64,000 bases of DNA from Maricaulis maris MCS10 (GTDB lineage Bacteria > Pseudomonadota > Alphaproteobacteria > Caulobacterales > Maricaulaceae): NCBI RefSeq assembly GCF_000014745.1, contig NC_008347.1:3178001-3242000 (forward strand). The letters are read 5' to 3'. How positions within the stretch are numbered: the stretch's first letter is position 1; each line of letters begins with the position of its first letter. Both the position numbers and the translations under genes were made by a program. Of this stretch, positions 9,007 through 17,677 are shown piece by piece. The notes beneath the pieces were generated by a model. The model made no database searches and was not told the DNA's origin. It was given only the letters and a program-made list of their open reading frames with translations.

Positions 9007-9486
9007 ATGGACCTTGACCCTGTCGCCTCTGTTGCCAATCCGGACATAGACGATGCGCAAGCATTGAGGCGTGGCGCGGCCCGCCTGCTCTGGCACATGG
9101 GCTATAGCGCCATCCCTGAATTCATCCTGCCGGACGGCCGCCGTGCCGATCTGGCAGCGCTGGGACGCAAGGGCGAGATCACTATCGTCGAAATCAAGTC
9201 CGGCATTGCCGACTTCCGGGCCGACAACAAATGGACGAATTATGCGGGTTATTGCGACCGGCTATATTTTGCTGTGTCCCAGCGCTTCCCCCATGACGTG
9301 ATCCCGGACGAGGCCGGCCTGATCATCGCCGATGGATTTGGGGGCGCCGTGGTCCGCGAATGTCCGACATTCACACTCGCGCCCGCTCGTCGCAAGGCGC
9401 TGACTTTGCGATTTGCAAGAGCTGCGGCCGACCGGCTCATGCGCCCCGGGGAGGCGGGCAGCGACATTCTTCCCGGTCGCAACTAG
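9007..9486 (+). CDS. mmcB: MmcB family DNA repair protein
   Basis: MmcB is an SOS-induced protein of alphaproteobacteria linked to mitomycin C resistance; its biochemical activity is unproven. The 159-residue product has a restriction-endonuclease-like core: Glu38 in IPEFILPDGRRADL, Asp48, and ExK at Glu62-Ile-Lys64 in VEIKSG, then ADNKWTNY and CDRLYFAV. ATG 9007 is preferred to ATG 8989 because a LexA operator overlaps the latter. The gene stands alone, with no partner repair gene beside it. Confidence 0.88.
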   Translation: MDLDPVASVANPDIDDAQALRRGAARLLWHMGYSAIPEFILPDGRRADLAALGRKGEITIVEIKSGIADFRADNKWTNYAGYCDRLYFAVSQRFPHDVIPDEAGLIIADGFGGAVVRECPTFTLAPARRKALTLRFARAAADRLMRPGEAGSDILPGRN

Positions 9487-9494
9487 ACACCTGG

Positions 9495-10172
9495 CTATCC
9501 GGTCAACCGGTCAACGACTCGCAGGAAGGCGTCCCAACGTGGCGCGAACTGGCTATCGACAGCGTCCAGAATGGCTGGCGATGCCTTGGTCGGTGAGCCG
9601 CAATCGACGGGCGGGTGCGGGTCGTATTCGAGGCCAAGCTGTATGGCCTGGGCGAGCCCTTCGCCGAAGACTTCCCGGACAATGGTCAGCGCAAAATCGA
9701 TGCCCGCGGTCACACCGCCGCCGGTAAACACCGACCCGTCCCGGACCACGCGAGCCTGGACCGGTATGGCACCAAAGCGGGGCAGCGCTGAATGATAACG
9801 CCAGTGTGTGGTGGCCTTGACCCCGTCAAGCAACCCGGCGGCCCCGAGAATGAAAGCACCGGTACAGACCGAGGTGACATACTGCGCCCCCGCCGCCTGT
9901 CGGCGCAGGAAATCGAGTGTGGCGTCATCCTCCATCGCCTGATCAATGCCCCAGCCACCGGGAACACAAATCAAATCAAGCTGGGGGCAATTGGCAAAAT
10001 CCGTATCCGCAAGAATGAAGGGGCCGCAATCAGTGCGGACCGGTCCCTGCTGACGCGCCACAAGATGGACGGTGGCGCCGGGGATACGGTTCAGGACCTG
10101 CAGGGGTCCGGTGAAGTCTAGTTGGGTCAGGTCGTCAAACAGCAGAAAACCGATATGGCGCAAGCGAGTCAT
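9495..10172 (-). CDS. DJ-1/PfpI family protein, isonitrile hydratase-like
   Basis: This 225-residue class I glutamine amidotransferase-fold protein closely follows the Pseudomonas isonitrile hydratase pattern as I recall it: IGFLLFDDLTQLDFTGPLQVL at the N terminus, ICVPGGWGI, and the nucleophile elbow YVTSVCTGAFILGAAGLL with the catalytic Cys. ATTHWRYH and TGGGVTAGIDFAL follow. Isonitrile hydratase converts isonitriles to N-substituted formamides, but many relatives have other roles. The start at 10172 matches the family N terminus; a longer in-frame start 81 bp upstream adds unrelated residues. Confidence 0.85.
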   Translation of the reverse strand: MTRLRHIGFLLFDDLTQLDFTGPLQVLNRIPGATVHLVARQQGPVRTDCGPFILADTDFANCPQLDLICVPGGWGIDQAMEDDATLDFLRRQAAGAQYVTSVCTGAFILGAAGLLDGVKATTHWRYHSALPRFGAIPVQARVVRDGSVFTGGGVTAGIDFALTIVREVFGEGLAQAIQLGLEYDPHPPVDCGSPTKASPAILDAVDSQFAPRWDAFLRVVDRLTG

Positions 10173-10259
10173 GTCTATCTCCGATCCCAGCCACTCAAGG
10201 CTAGCGAGGCGTTGATTCCGGAAACATGACAAAGTCCGGGCAAATCCGGTCAACCCGCA

Positions 10260-10649
10260 TCAGTCGTCGGACCGGGTATCGCAAGCAACCCTCCAGGGCG
10301 GGTCGATCCGGTTCTTGCCGGCGTGGTAGAGCTTGATCTTGTGACCGTCGGGGTCGAGCAGGACAGCCTCGCGCCAGAGCCAGCTTTCATCGCGCGGTGA
10401 GGTCTCGAATCGGAAGCCCGCCGTCTGCAAGCGCCGGAATTCCGCATCCACATCATCCGCCTCGAGATAGATGACCGCGCCCGGCTGAACCGATTCGTCG
10501 ACATGCAGCGAGAACGTCGTATCGCCCTGTGGGGCCAGAAATCGACAATAATGGGGGCTGTTGACCAGCAGGCGAAATCCGAGGCGTTCGTAAAAAGCTT
10601 TTGACCGGGCGATTTCGGAAACCGGGATGGTAATCTGGTTAAGGCGCAT
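10260..10649 (-). CDS. VOC (glyoxalase/bleomycin resistance fold) family protein
   Basis: A single-domain vicinal oxygen chelate protein of 129 residues. The two beta-alpha-beta-beta-beta modules start at LNQITIPVSEIARSKAFYERLGF and at PGAVIYLEADDVDAEFRRL, and AVLLDPDGHKIKLYH ends the fold. Possible metal ligands are His at the C-terminal motif and Glu in YLEADD. The start lies 11 bp inside the end of the DUF4340 gene, so it is the last gene of the ABC operon. The substrate is unknown. Confidence 0.82.
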   Translation of the reverse strand: MRLNQITIPVSEIARSKAFYERLGFRLLVNSPHYCRFLAPQGDTTFSLHVDESVQPGAVIYLEADDVDAEFRRLQTAGFRFETSPRDESWLWREAVLLDPDGHKIKLYHAGKNRIDPPWRVACDTRSDD

Positions 10650-11685
10650 CGACAGCCTCGGTTCCGGGGTCCGCTATCCGCTCAAGCGGACGGATCAAGC
10701 GGTCGATTGTCAGGTCAGACATCAAATAGGCCCAGCCTTCTGTCCTGGCATTGAGCGCGACGGCCTGGCCCTCGGCATCATCCGTCAGGGCCGAAGCCGT
10801 AATCAAAGCCCAGCGCGTTTCACCAAGTGCCTTGACGTCAATACGAACACGGAGCCCCGCAAACGTGTCGGCAGTGTGATGGGCCACGAATGAGCCCCCC
10901 AGCCGGTCAGCCGCGCGGACATCGCGGAACCGCAACCGGCCAAGCGTTGTTGCGGGGCCATTGCCGGCAGCTGCCGTGATCGGCTGCCAGCCGGCAGGCT
11001 GGCGCAGCGAGAAATTGCGCGATGTCGTGGCGGCCCGCACCAATCGATAGGCCGGGCCGGTTTCTGGCTGGATGTCCACACGAGCGATATCGCTGGCGCC
11101 AAGCGCTAGGAAATCAAGATCAAGCCAGGCATCCGCCGGTAGCAGGTCGACCGCGGTGGCGGCCCTGGCTCCGGACCGGGCGGCATAGGCTCGTGACCGG
11201 TCCGGCTGCCGGACATAGACAAGCGTGTCGCGCGCGTCGCCCAGGATAATTTCGGCAAGGGTGTCGCCTGCCTGGTCACGCACCGCGATCAGGGTGCCGC
11301 CTTGCGCGTCGCCCGGTGCGGCCAGGCCAAGTCGGCCAAGTCGATCCGGATTGGCAGTACGAGCCCCTTCGAAAACCAGCGAAGTCAGATAGGCGTCCAA
11401 TGCGGCAAGGCTTTCCGGGCGCACCGGATAGCCGTCCCGACTGGGCATCTGCCAGACGCCGTCGGCCCGGACCAAGGTGGCGCGTGATTCACCCACTATC
11501 TCGATCTCCTGCGCCGATGCGACCGCCCGGGACCAGTCGGGCAGGACCGGGCCGCTGACCTCTGGCCGCCAGACGGCTCGCGCGTCCAGAATGGCTGTCA
11601 CCACAGCCGCCGCCGACAGCACGGCCGCAGCCGTGGCAACAGCGACTAGCTGAGCCCGCCGACGGGCGTTCGCGACCTGGCTCAT
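10639..11685 (-). CDS. DUF4340 domain protein, membrane anchored
   Basis: A 348-residue protein with an N-terminal transmembrane segment (LVAVATAAAVLSAAAVVTAI) and a large outside domain matching the DUF4340 type, which regularly accompanies Gld-like ABC transporters. The visible repeat-like beta structure includes VRADGVWQMPSRDGYPV and LAEIILGDARDTLVYVRQPDRSRAYAA. It overlaps the upstream GldG-like gene by ATGA and the downstream VOC gene by 11 bp. Its function is unknown; I infer that it is a periplasmic partner of the transporter. Confidence 0.8.
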   Translation of the reverse strand: MSQVANARRRAQLVAVATAAAVLSAAAVVTAILDARAVWRPEVSGPVLPDWSRAVASAQEIEIVGESRATLVRADGVWQMPSRDGYPVRPESLAALDAYLTSLVFEGARTANPDRLGRLGLAAPGDAQGGTLIAVRDQAGDTLAEIILGDARDTLVYVRQPDRSRAYAARSGARAATAVDLLPADAWLDLDFLALGASDIARVDIQPETGPAYRLVRAATTSRNFSLRQPAGWQPITAAAGNGPATTLGRLRFRDVRAADRLGGSFVAHHTADTFAGLRVRIDVKALGETRWALITASALTDDAEGQAVALNARTEGWAYLMSDLTIDRLIRPLERIADPGTEAVDAP

Positions 11686-13526
11686 GCGCGCCTCCGCCGG
11701 CGTCGGACAAACAGGCCCGCAACCCCGAACAGGATCACCAAGGCTGGCGGAACGCCAATTGTCCAGAATTGGAGGTCTGCGTTCAGCGCATCAATATCCC
11801 GCCGGAAGTCCCGCTCGATGCTCCGCAATTGCTCTCGGGTCCGGGATATCTGTTCGCGCAGGCGGATCGCTTCCTCCCGGTCGCTCTGACGTGAGTCGGA
11901 CAGCAAGGCGGAGGCCTGCCCACTGCCAAGCAGAACATCCAGCCGGGCCTCGGCCTCGGCAATTTCACTCTCGAGCTGGTCCTGTGTTTCGATGTATCGC
12001 GCTTCCGCATCGGCGCGCAGATCTTCGACACGGGTCATCGGCCGGACAGACGGTGTGCGCGACCGCAGATTGACCAGTGCCGGATCGCCCGCCGCCATGT
12101 CGGTCAGGTTGAGCGCTAGGGTCATGTTATCAGCGACAAACTGGGTACCGGCACCGGGATCATTGCGAACATAATAGCTGTCATCAAGCCAGTCGACGTC
12201 GGCCACAATGACGATGTCGACGGGCGCAGCGGAAACTTGGCGGTGGTCGCCCGGGTTAAAGGCGACATCGCCGGCCGGCGGGCCATCCGGAAAGGCTGTT
12301 TCTATCGATCCGGTGACGCGAACAGCGAGAACGGGCGGCTCGGGGGCGGCTTCGTAATCTTGCAAAAGGGCATCGGGACCCGGTGCTCCGGCTGCAATGT
12401 CGGCATCTAGCAGCGCGCCTTCAGGCGATGTCGCCAGGAGCGGTGTAACGCGCAGGTTCGGAACGGAGGCGGCCTGCAATGCGCCCGGTGATCCGAAATT
12501 GAGGCCCAGGTCGAGTGTCGCAGTCGAAAGATCGGTCTGACTGATCTGACCCGGCCCCAGCGAAAACCAGAGTGGATAGGCCCGGCGGCGGGCGCGGCCA
12601 TCGGCCTCGACAATTTCCACCGGCAGTCCGAGCTGTCTGTCCATGCTGACGGTTTCGCGATCATAACTGACGCCCCAGCGCGGCAGCAGCGGTCCCAGAT
12701 CGGAGGCACGCCGCGCATTGAGCGGTGGCAGGCCATCCGGTCCCGGTCGCAGGGCGACGTGTGCCAGCGGGTCGATGAAGGCGAGCACGCGACCCCGCTC
12801 GAGCGCGAACTGGTCGACCAGGTAGTATTGCGCCTCGGTCAGGGCCCCGGGGTGCAGGATCAGCAAAGCCGCCGCTTCGGGTATGGTGTCGAAATCGCGC
12901 GACAACCAGACAAGGTCGTAGGCGGCATTAAGCTCGGCGATGAAGGTGTTCGGTGCACCCTCATCCGGGCTGAGCGGTAGGCTGGTGAGGATCGCCAGGC
13001 GTGGGCGCTGCGGTCGTTCGATGTCGACAATCAAACGCGTGAGGGCGTATTCGAGCCGGGCCTCGGCCTCTTCCCTGAAAAGCGGAATGACCGCCACATC
13101 GTCAACCGAGTTCCGCGCCACCAGGCCCAAGAACAGACGGTCCCCGCCGTCGCTCGGCATGGCCGTCAGCCCCGCCGCCAGTGCCGCATCCTCGTCATCT
13201 GAAAACGGCTCCGGATCGATCTCGACAACACGGATACGGCCGCCCGATCGATCTGCATAAGCGTTGAGGAATTGACGCACACGCGTCGCATACGCCCGGA
13301 TTGCCGGATATTGCGCCGCATCGGCCCGTGAATAGTAAAAATGCCATTCCACAGGCTCTTCGAGCCGGTCCATGACGGCAACCGACCCTTCCGACAGCCG
13401 GTAGAGGCCGTCCTGGGTCAGGTCCAGTCGCGCACTTCCCAGCCAGCGACCTGCCAGTCCGTTGCCCGCCAGAAACACGACAATCAGGCTGATCACCATC
13501 AGGGGCAGAAAAAGCGAGCGTTTCAT
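11682..13526 (-). CDS. GldG-like ABC transporter auxiliary protein
   Basis: This 614-residue protein resembles the GldG/ABC-type uncharacterised transport family. It has an N-terminal transmembrane helix (SLFLPLMVISLIVVFLAGNGLAG), a large periplasmic domain with the PEWHFYYS-like start of a GldG fold (EEPVEWHFYYSRADA), a coiled coil at about residues 500-580 (ESEIAEAEARLDVLL, RLREQISRTREQLRSIE) and a C-terminal helix (PPALVILFGVAGLFVRRRRR). It overlaps its neighbours by ATGA on both sides. In Bacteroidetes the homologues serve gliding motility; here the cargo is unknown. Confidence 0.85.
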   Translation of the reverse strand: MKRSLFLPLMVISLIVVFLAGNGLAGRWLGSARLDLTQDGLYRLSEGSVAVMDRLEEPVEWHFYYSRADAAQYPAIRAYATRVRQFLNAYADRSGGRIRVVEIDPEPFSDDEDAALAAGLTAMPSDGGDRLFLGLVARNSVDDVAVIPLFREEAEARLEYALTRLIVDIERPQRPRLAILTSLPLSPDEGAPNTFIAELNAAYDLVWLSRDFDTIPEAAALLILHPGALTEAQYYLVDQFALERGRVLAFIDPLAHVALRPGPDGLPPLNARRASDLGPLLPRWGVSYDRETVSMDRQLGLPVEIVEADGRARRRAYPLWFSLGPGQISQTDLSTATLDLGLNFGSPGALQAASVPNLRVTPLLATSPEGALLDADIAAGAPGPDALLQDYEAAPEPPVLAVRVTGSIETAFPDGPPAGDVAFNPGDHRQVSAAPVDIVIVADVDWLDDSYYVRNDPGAGTQFVADNMTLALNLTDMAAGDPALVNLRSRTPSVRPMTRVEDLRADAEARYIETQDQLESEIAEAEARLDVLLGSGQASALLSDSRQSDREEAIRLREQISRTREQLRSIERDFRRDIDALNADLQFWTIGVPPALVILFGVAGLFVRRRRRRA

Positions 13527-14266
13527 CGTCCGCCTCCGCGCCGCTCGGCCACCAGCACACCGGCAATCGTCAGGGCCAGTACGATAAGGCCCAGAAAGTA
13601 GACGAGGTCCGGAACACCGATCACGCCGTTCCGGAAAGCGTCAAAATGCTCAAACGCACTCAATCCGGCAACGAATTCCGACACGCTGGCGGGCGCATTT
13701 TCGCCAAGTGCCGCCAGCACGAGTGGATGACCGGCCATGGTCAGAATGAACGCCGCGCCGGTGCCGAGCACGAAGGCGACCACCTGGTTGGACGTGGTCG
13801 CAGACAGGGCCTGTCCGACCGCCAGATATCCACCCGCCATCAGCCAGGCCCCCAGATATCCCGTGGCGATGGCGGCGTTGTCGGGTGCGCCGAGATAGTT
13901 CACAGCGAGCCACATCGGGAAAGTCAGCGCCAGAGCCAGCGCGGCCATCGACCAGGCGGCCAGGAATTTGCCGCCCGTGGAAGCCCACAGCGGTATCGGC
14001 AATGCCATCAGGAATTCCAGCGTGCCGCGATCACGCTCCTCGGCCCAGGCACGCATGGCCAGGGCCGGCATCAAGACAACAAACAGCCATGGCAGGTAGT
14101 CGAACATCGGCGCCAGATCGGCCCGGTTAGTGTCGAAGAAGCGCCCGACATGGAAGGCAAATGCCGGCGCGGAGCAGGCGAAGACCGCCAGGAAGACATA
14201 GGCCAATGGCGTCTGGAAATAGGCGCTGACTTCACGCCGGTAGACAGCTTCGAGGGAATGGATCAC
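13523..14266 (-). CDS. ABC transporter permease, GldF-like
   Basis: A 247-residue ABC-2 type permease with about six hydrophobic segments. It begins with a short cytoplasmic stretch ending VYRREVSAYFQTPLAYVFLAVFA, the usual start of this family, followed by WAEERDRGTLEFLMALPI, the conserved intracellular loop. It overlaps the ATPase gene upstream and the GldG-like gene downstream by 4 bp each (ATGA), indicating coupled translation of one complex. Confidence 0.88.
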   Translation of the reverse strand: MIHSLEAVYRREVSAYFQTPLAYVFLAVFACSAPAFAFHVGRFFDTNRADLAPMFDYLPWLFVVLMPALAMRAWAEERDRGTLEFLMALPIPLWASTGGKFLAAWSMAALALALTFPMWLAVNYLGAPDNAAIATGYLGAWLMAGGYLAVGQALSATTSNQVVAFVLGTGAAFILTMAGHPLVLAALGENAPASVSEFVAGLSAFEHFDAFRNGVIGVPDLVYFLGLIVLALTIAGVLVAERRGGGR

Positions 14267-15000
14267 GCCGCCCCCCTGGCATCTGCAGCCGCCTGCGTCA
14301 GACTGCGGAAGGCGCCGTCGACGGTCCTGTCCGGACCCGAGGCGGCAAGCGCGTTCGGCGTTCCGTCAAACAGGATGCGACCCTGGTCGATGACAATGGC
14401 CCGCGAACACACGGCCGGAACTTCCTCGAGAATATGAGTCGAGATGATGATCGCCTTCTCCGGCGCCATGTCCCGGATCAGCTGGCGCACGCCATCTTTC
14501 TGGTTCGGATCGAGCCCGTCGGTCGGCTCATCCAGGATCAGCACGGCCGGATCATGAGCGATGGCGGCGGCGAGCGCAGCGCGGCGTTTATAGCCCTTGG
14601 ACAACGTGCCGATCGGGTGATCGGCCATGGCGCCCAGGTTGGCACGCTCCAAGGCCAGGCCGGTCGCGCGTTTCAGGGACTCACCGGAAAAGCCACGGGC
14701 CCGCAGTCCGAACATGACAAAGCTGCGCGGCGTCATGGCGGGATAGGCCGGCGCGCCTTCGGGAAGATAACCCAGGCGCGACTGGGCCTCGAGGCGCTGG
14801 GCAGTGCAATCATAGCCCGCAATCGAGGCGCTTCCGCCATCTGCCTCAAGCCCGCCGGCAAGCATGCGCATGGTGGTGGTCTTGCCCGCACCATTGGGTC
14901 CGAGAAAGCCGAGCACTTCACCGCGCTCCAGGGTGAAACTCACTCCCTGGACCGCACGGAAGGACCCGAAATCCTTGATGAGTTGATCGGCAACCAGCAT
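14263..15000 (-). CDS. ABC transporter ATP-binding protein, GldA-like
   Basis: The 245-residue ATPase has Walker A GPNGAGKTTT near residue 40, Q-loop LGYLPEGAPAY, a signature variant LSKGYKRRAALA near 130, Walker B VLILDEPTDGLDPNQ near 150 and the H-loop IISTHILEEV. It is the first gene of a five-gene minus-strand operon (ATPase, permease, GldG-like, DUF4340, VOC). The promoter should lie in the 304 bp upstream. It is close to the GldA/NatA type of exporter ATPase; the substrate is unknown. Confidence 0.92.
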   Translation of the reverse strand: MLVADQLIKDFGSFRAVQGVSFTLERGEVLGFLGPNGAGKTTTMRMLAGGLEADGGSASIAGYDCTAQRLEAQSRLGYLPEGAPAYPAMTPRSFVMFGLRARGFSGESLKRATGLALERANLGAMADHPIGTLSKGYKRRAALAAAIAHDPAVLILDEPTDGLDPNQKDGVRQLIRDMAPEKAIIISTHILEEVPAVCSRAIVIDQGRILFDGTPNALAASGPDRTVDGAFRSLTQAAADARGAA

Positions 15001-15304
15001 GTTTCGCAGGGCTCATGATCTGACTGACCTAGCGTTACCGCGACGCGGCTCGCTTGGCCAGAGGCAAGGCAAGTCGTCCAATTCATGAGGGGAATTTGAG
15101 TGTCGACCGGACCGCAGCCTCTTGACCCGGGGGGCTGGGGGGGCTGTCTAAAACCAGGCTCGGAGGCGTTTTTGCGACCGGCCGACAAGTGAGACGGTGG
15201 TGGTCCCGTATGGCCGGAACGCGCCCGGAATGTGGCGACTTTGCGGCACTGCGTGAAATGTTTGTAAGCTGGACAGGTTGATTCAACTGGCAGGAGAATT
15301 CCGG
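15001..15304. other. Intergenic region between the ABC operon and DUF2794
   Basis: This 304 bp gap separates divergent genes, so it must hold promoters for both. I see no gene in it. A G6-CT-G7 tract lies at 15129-15143. It is flanked by TTGACC (15122-15127) and TCTAAA (15147-15152), a weak sigma-70-like pair with a 19 bp spacer pointing rightwards. Confidence 0.4.
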
Positions 15305-15640
15305 GTGCAGACAGTATCCCCGACGGCGAGGCCCAAACCGGAACCGGTGATGTGGACGCGGCGCGAACTCGACACCATCCTGCGTGTCTACGGACGTTTC
15401 GTCGCCCAGGGCGAGTGGAAGGATTATGCGATTGACGGTTTGCGCACTGAAGCCGTGTTCTCGATCTTCCGGCGCCATAGCGAAATGCCGATGTTCTCGG
15501 TGATCAAGACGCCCGCCGACGCCAATCGCCAGGGCCAGTTCAAGGTGGTTTCAGTCAGCGGGCAGATCCTCAAGCGCGGCCACGATCTCACCCAGGTGAT
15601 GACGGTGTTCGACAAGAAGAAATTCCGCGTGATCGACTGA
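15305..15640 (+). CDS. DUF2794 family protein
   Basis: A small conserved alphaproteobacterial protein of unknown function, 111 residues from GTG 15305. The start is supported by AGGAGAA at 15291-15297; an upstream TTG at 15278 lacks such a site. Conserved blocks include MWTRRELDTILRVYGRFVAQGEWKDYA and RHSEMPMFSVIKTP, and the basic C terminus ends DKKKFRVID. No signal or membrane segment is present. A bidirectional terminator follows. Confidence 0.85.
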   Translation: MQTVSPTARPKPEPVMWTRRELDTILRVYGRFVAQGEWKDYAIDGLRTEAVFSIFRRHSEMPMFSVIKTPADANRQGQFKVVSVSGQILKRGHDLTQVMTVFDKKKFRVID

Positions 15641-15666
15641 ATTCGGCGGGCAACCTCCGCGCCAAA

Positions 15667-15700
15667 GAAAAACCCCGGAGCACCAGCTCCGGGGTTTCTT
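15667..15700. terminator. Bidirectional terminator between DUF2794 and the Bax-inhibitor gene
   Basis: AACCCCGGAGC (15671-15681) pairs perfectly with GCTCCGGGGTT (15686-15696) around an ACCA loop, with AAGAAA on one side and TTCTT on the other. It lies between two convergent genes and can serve both. Confidence 0.85.
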
Positions 15701-15722
15701 GTTTCAGCCTGTCGGCGAGGCG

Positions 15723-16487
15723 CTATTCGCGGCTACCGAGCAAAGACAGGATGATCTGGAACATGTTGACGAAGGCGATGTAGAGGTTCAGCGCGCCCAT
15801 ATTCGTCATCACGGCCATTGAGCGCTGGTCACCAGCAATCTGGTAGTAAGTGACTTTCAGTGTCTGGGTCTGCCAGGCAACGACGCCCGCCATCAGCAGC
15901 AGGACGCCAAACTGAAGCAAAAGCTCGAGCATGCCGGACTGGAAGAAGAAGGCGTTCATCAGGCCCAGTGCAATCGCACCGAACATCGCCATGAACAGGA
16001 AGTTCTGCAGCGGCATCAGATTGCGTTTGGTCGTATAACCAAACACCGAGAGCGCCATGAATGAACCGGCCGTGATCACGAAGGCCTGAGCAATTGTTCC
16101 GAAATCAATCGCCAGGCTGCGGCCTCCAACTGATTGAACAACCTGGTTCTGGGAGGCGATGATGACCCAGAAGCTCAGACTGGCGCCGATCAGAACGACA
16201 ATGGCCCAGTAAAGGATCGCCGAGCCGGCCGGTGATGGATTGCGCATGAAGAACATCGAGCCGAACAACAGGGCCAACGGACCCCACTGAACCACGAACA
16301 GCAAGGGCGTGCCGAAAACCAGCTGTGTCAGGGGCGGGTAGGTGCCCACAGCGTAAGCGATCGCCGCCGACAGCAGCAGGCCGAGGCCCATCTTGTTGTA
16401 AACGCCGAGCATGAACTTGCGCAGGCCGGCATCCACCGACATGTCCAGCGTGCCGGCGCCGGAATAGGTGCGGGAAAAATCATTCAT
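15723..16487 (-). CDS. Bax inhibitor-1/YccA family membrane protein
   Basis: A 254-residue polytopic protein with seven hydrophobic segments. After a soluble N terminus, the first is MGLGLLLSAAIAYAVGTY, and the block VFGYTTKRNL precedes the fifth; both fit the BI-1 family (YbhL/YccA) of inner membrane calcium-leak-like proteins and FtsH modulators. The Asp-pair region near the C terminus is less clear. A short GCGCC/GGCGC hairpin lies in the leader at 16512-16527. It is convergent with DUF2794. Confidence 0.9.
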   Translation of the reverse strand: MNDFSRTYSGAGTLDMSVDAGLRKFMLGVYNKMGLGLLLSAAIAYAVGTYPPLTQLVFGTPLLFVVQWGPLALLFGSMFFMRNPSPAGSAILYWAIVVLIGASLSFWVIIASQNQVVQSVGGRSLAIDFGTIAQAFVITAGSFMALSVFGYTTKRNLMPLQNFLFMAMFGAIALGLMNAFFFQSGMLELLLQFGVLLLMAGVVAWQTQTLKVTYYQIAGDQRSMAVMTNMGALNLYIAFVNMFQIILSLLGSRE

Positions 16488-16681
16488 TGTTGACGTCTCT
16501 CTTGGCTACGCGCGCCCAAACAGGCGCTTTGTCGGCAATATATCATGATCCCGGGGCTGGAAGGCAAGTTTCGGCTGTCAGTGCAATGGGGGACTGGAGC
16601 GCCGCCAATCCCGCCCCATGGGTCGGCATTGCTTCTACACCCGAAATCACCCTAGCTGGAGGTCCGACCGGATGATGAGTC

Positions 16682-17221
16682 ATGACGCTTCGCCTGTTTG
16701 CCGCCCTGCCAGTCCCGGACAGCCTGCACGCCGAGATCGCGCGTCTGCAGAAAGGCGTTCCAGGGGCCCGCTGGCGTCCGCGGGAGAATTTTCACATCAC
16801 CCTGCGCTTCTTCGGGACCGTGGACGAGCGCCAGGCCGAGGACCTGGACGCGGAACTGGCCCATATCGCCATGCCGCCCTTCGATCTGGCGCTTCTGGGA
16901 TCCGGATGGTTCGGCAAGCTTGATCCGCGCGCACTCTGGCTCGGAGTCCGCCCCAGCGAGGCCCTGTCAGAGCTCAACGAAAAATGCGAACGGGCGGCGC
17001 GCCGTTGCAAGTTGGAACCGGAACACCGCAACTTCCATCCACACATGACGCTGGCATACCTGCAAGGCACCCCGATCGACCGGCTGACCCGGTTCGCCGA
17101 ACGCACCGGCGGCTTTGCCACCGAGCCATGGCGGGCGACCCATTTCACGCTTTATTCCAGCTGGACCTCGCGCGGTGAGAGCAACATCTATGAAGCCGAG
17201 GCGGACTATCCGCTGCTTTGA
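16682..17221 (+). CDS. thpR: RNA 2',3'-cyclic phosphodiesterase ThpR
   Basis: ThpR (formerly 2'-5' RNA ligase) belongs to the 2H phosphoesterase family. Both catalytic HxTx motifs are visible in the 179-residue protein: HITL at residue 38 and HMTL at residue 121. The N terminus RLFAALPVPD and the C-terminal FTLYSSW are typical. The last 16 bp overlap the convergent phosphatase gene. Confidence 0.93.
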   Translation: MTLRLFAALPVPDSLHAEIARLQKGVPGARWRPRENFHITLRFFGTVDERQAEDLDAELAHIAMPPFDLALLGSGWFGKLDPRALWLGVRPSEALSELNEKCERAARRCKLEPEHRNFHPHMTLAYLQGTPIDRLTRFAERTGGFATEPWRATHFTLYSSWTSRGESNIYEAEADYPLL

Positions 17222-17673
17222 TCGTTGCGCAGCCGGTCGATGAGGCCGTCAACGGCCCGCTCGATCATGTCCAGCACCTGGTCGAAACCGTCTTCACCAC
17301 CATAATAGGGGTCCGGAACATCGATGCCGGCTTCGCCGGACCAGTCCATCATCAAGCTGATCCGCGCGCCACGGCCGGCACCCGGCATCGCGCGCAAGGC
17401 GCGCAAATGGCTGCGGTCCATGGCAATGATGTGGTCAAAGCGGTCGAAATCATCCGGCTCGATCTCCCGCGCGCTGAGACCGGAAAAGTCATGCCCACGC
17501 GCCGTACCGGCAGCGGTGGCGCGCTCGTCCGGCGCTTCGCCGGCATGCCAGCCGCCGGTCCCGGCACTAGCCACCCGCCAGTCCAGGCCGATGGCTGACA
17601 ACCGGGTTCGAGCAACCGCATGGGCAGTCGGAGAGCGGCAAATATTCCCGGTGCACACAAAGAGCAGTCGCAT
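17206..17673 (-). CDS. Low molecular weight protein-tyrosine phosphatase
   Basis: A 155-residue LMW-PTP. The N-terminal P-loop C7-TGNIC-R13-S is complete, and the catalytic acid Asp121 lies in VPDPYYGG. Target proteins are unknown; homologues often act on exopolysaccharide tyrosine kinases or as arsenate reductases. It follows the histidine-phosphatase gene by 4 bp on the same strand. Confidence 0.93.
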   Translation of the reverse strand: MRLLFVCTGNICRSPTAHAVARTRLSAIGLDWRVASAGTGGWHAGEAPDERATAAGTARGHDFSGLSAREIEPDDFDRFDHIIAMDRSHLRALRAMPGAGRGARISLMMDWSGEAGIDVPDPYYGGEDGFDQVLDMIERAVDGLIDRLRNDQSSG

Positions 17674-17677
17674 GGGA

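Noticed and set aside
15129-15143. G-quadruplex from the G6-CT-G7 tract
   Set aside because: Only two G-runs are present, without loops inside them, so an intramolecular four-run quadruplex is poorly supported.
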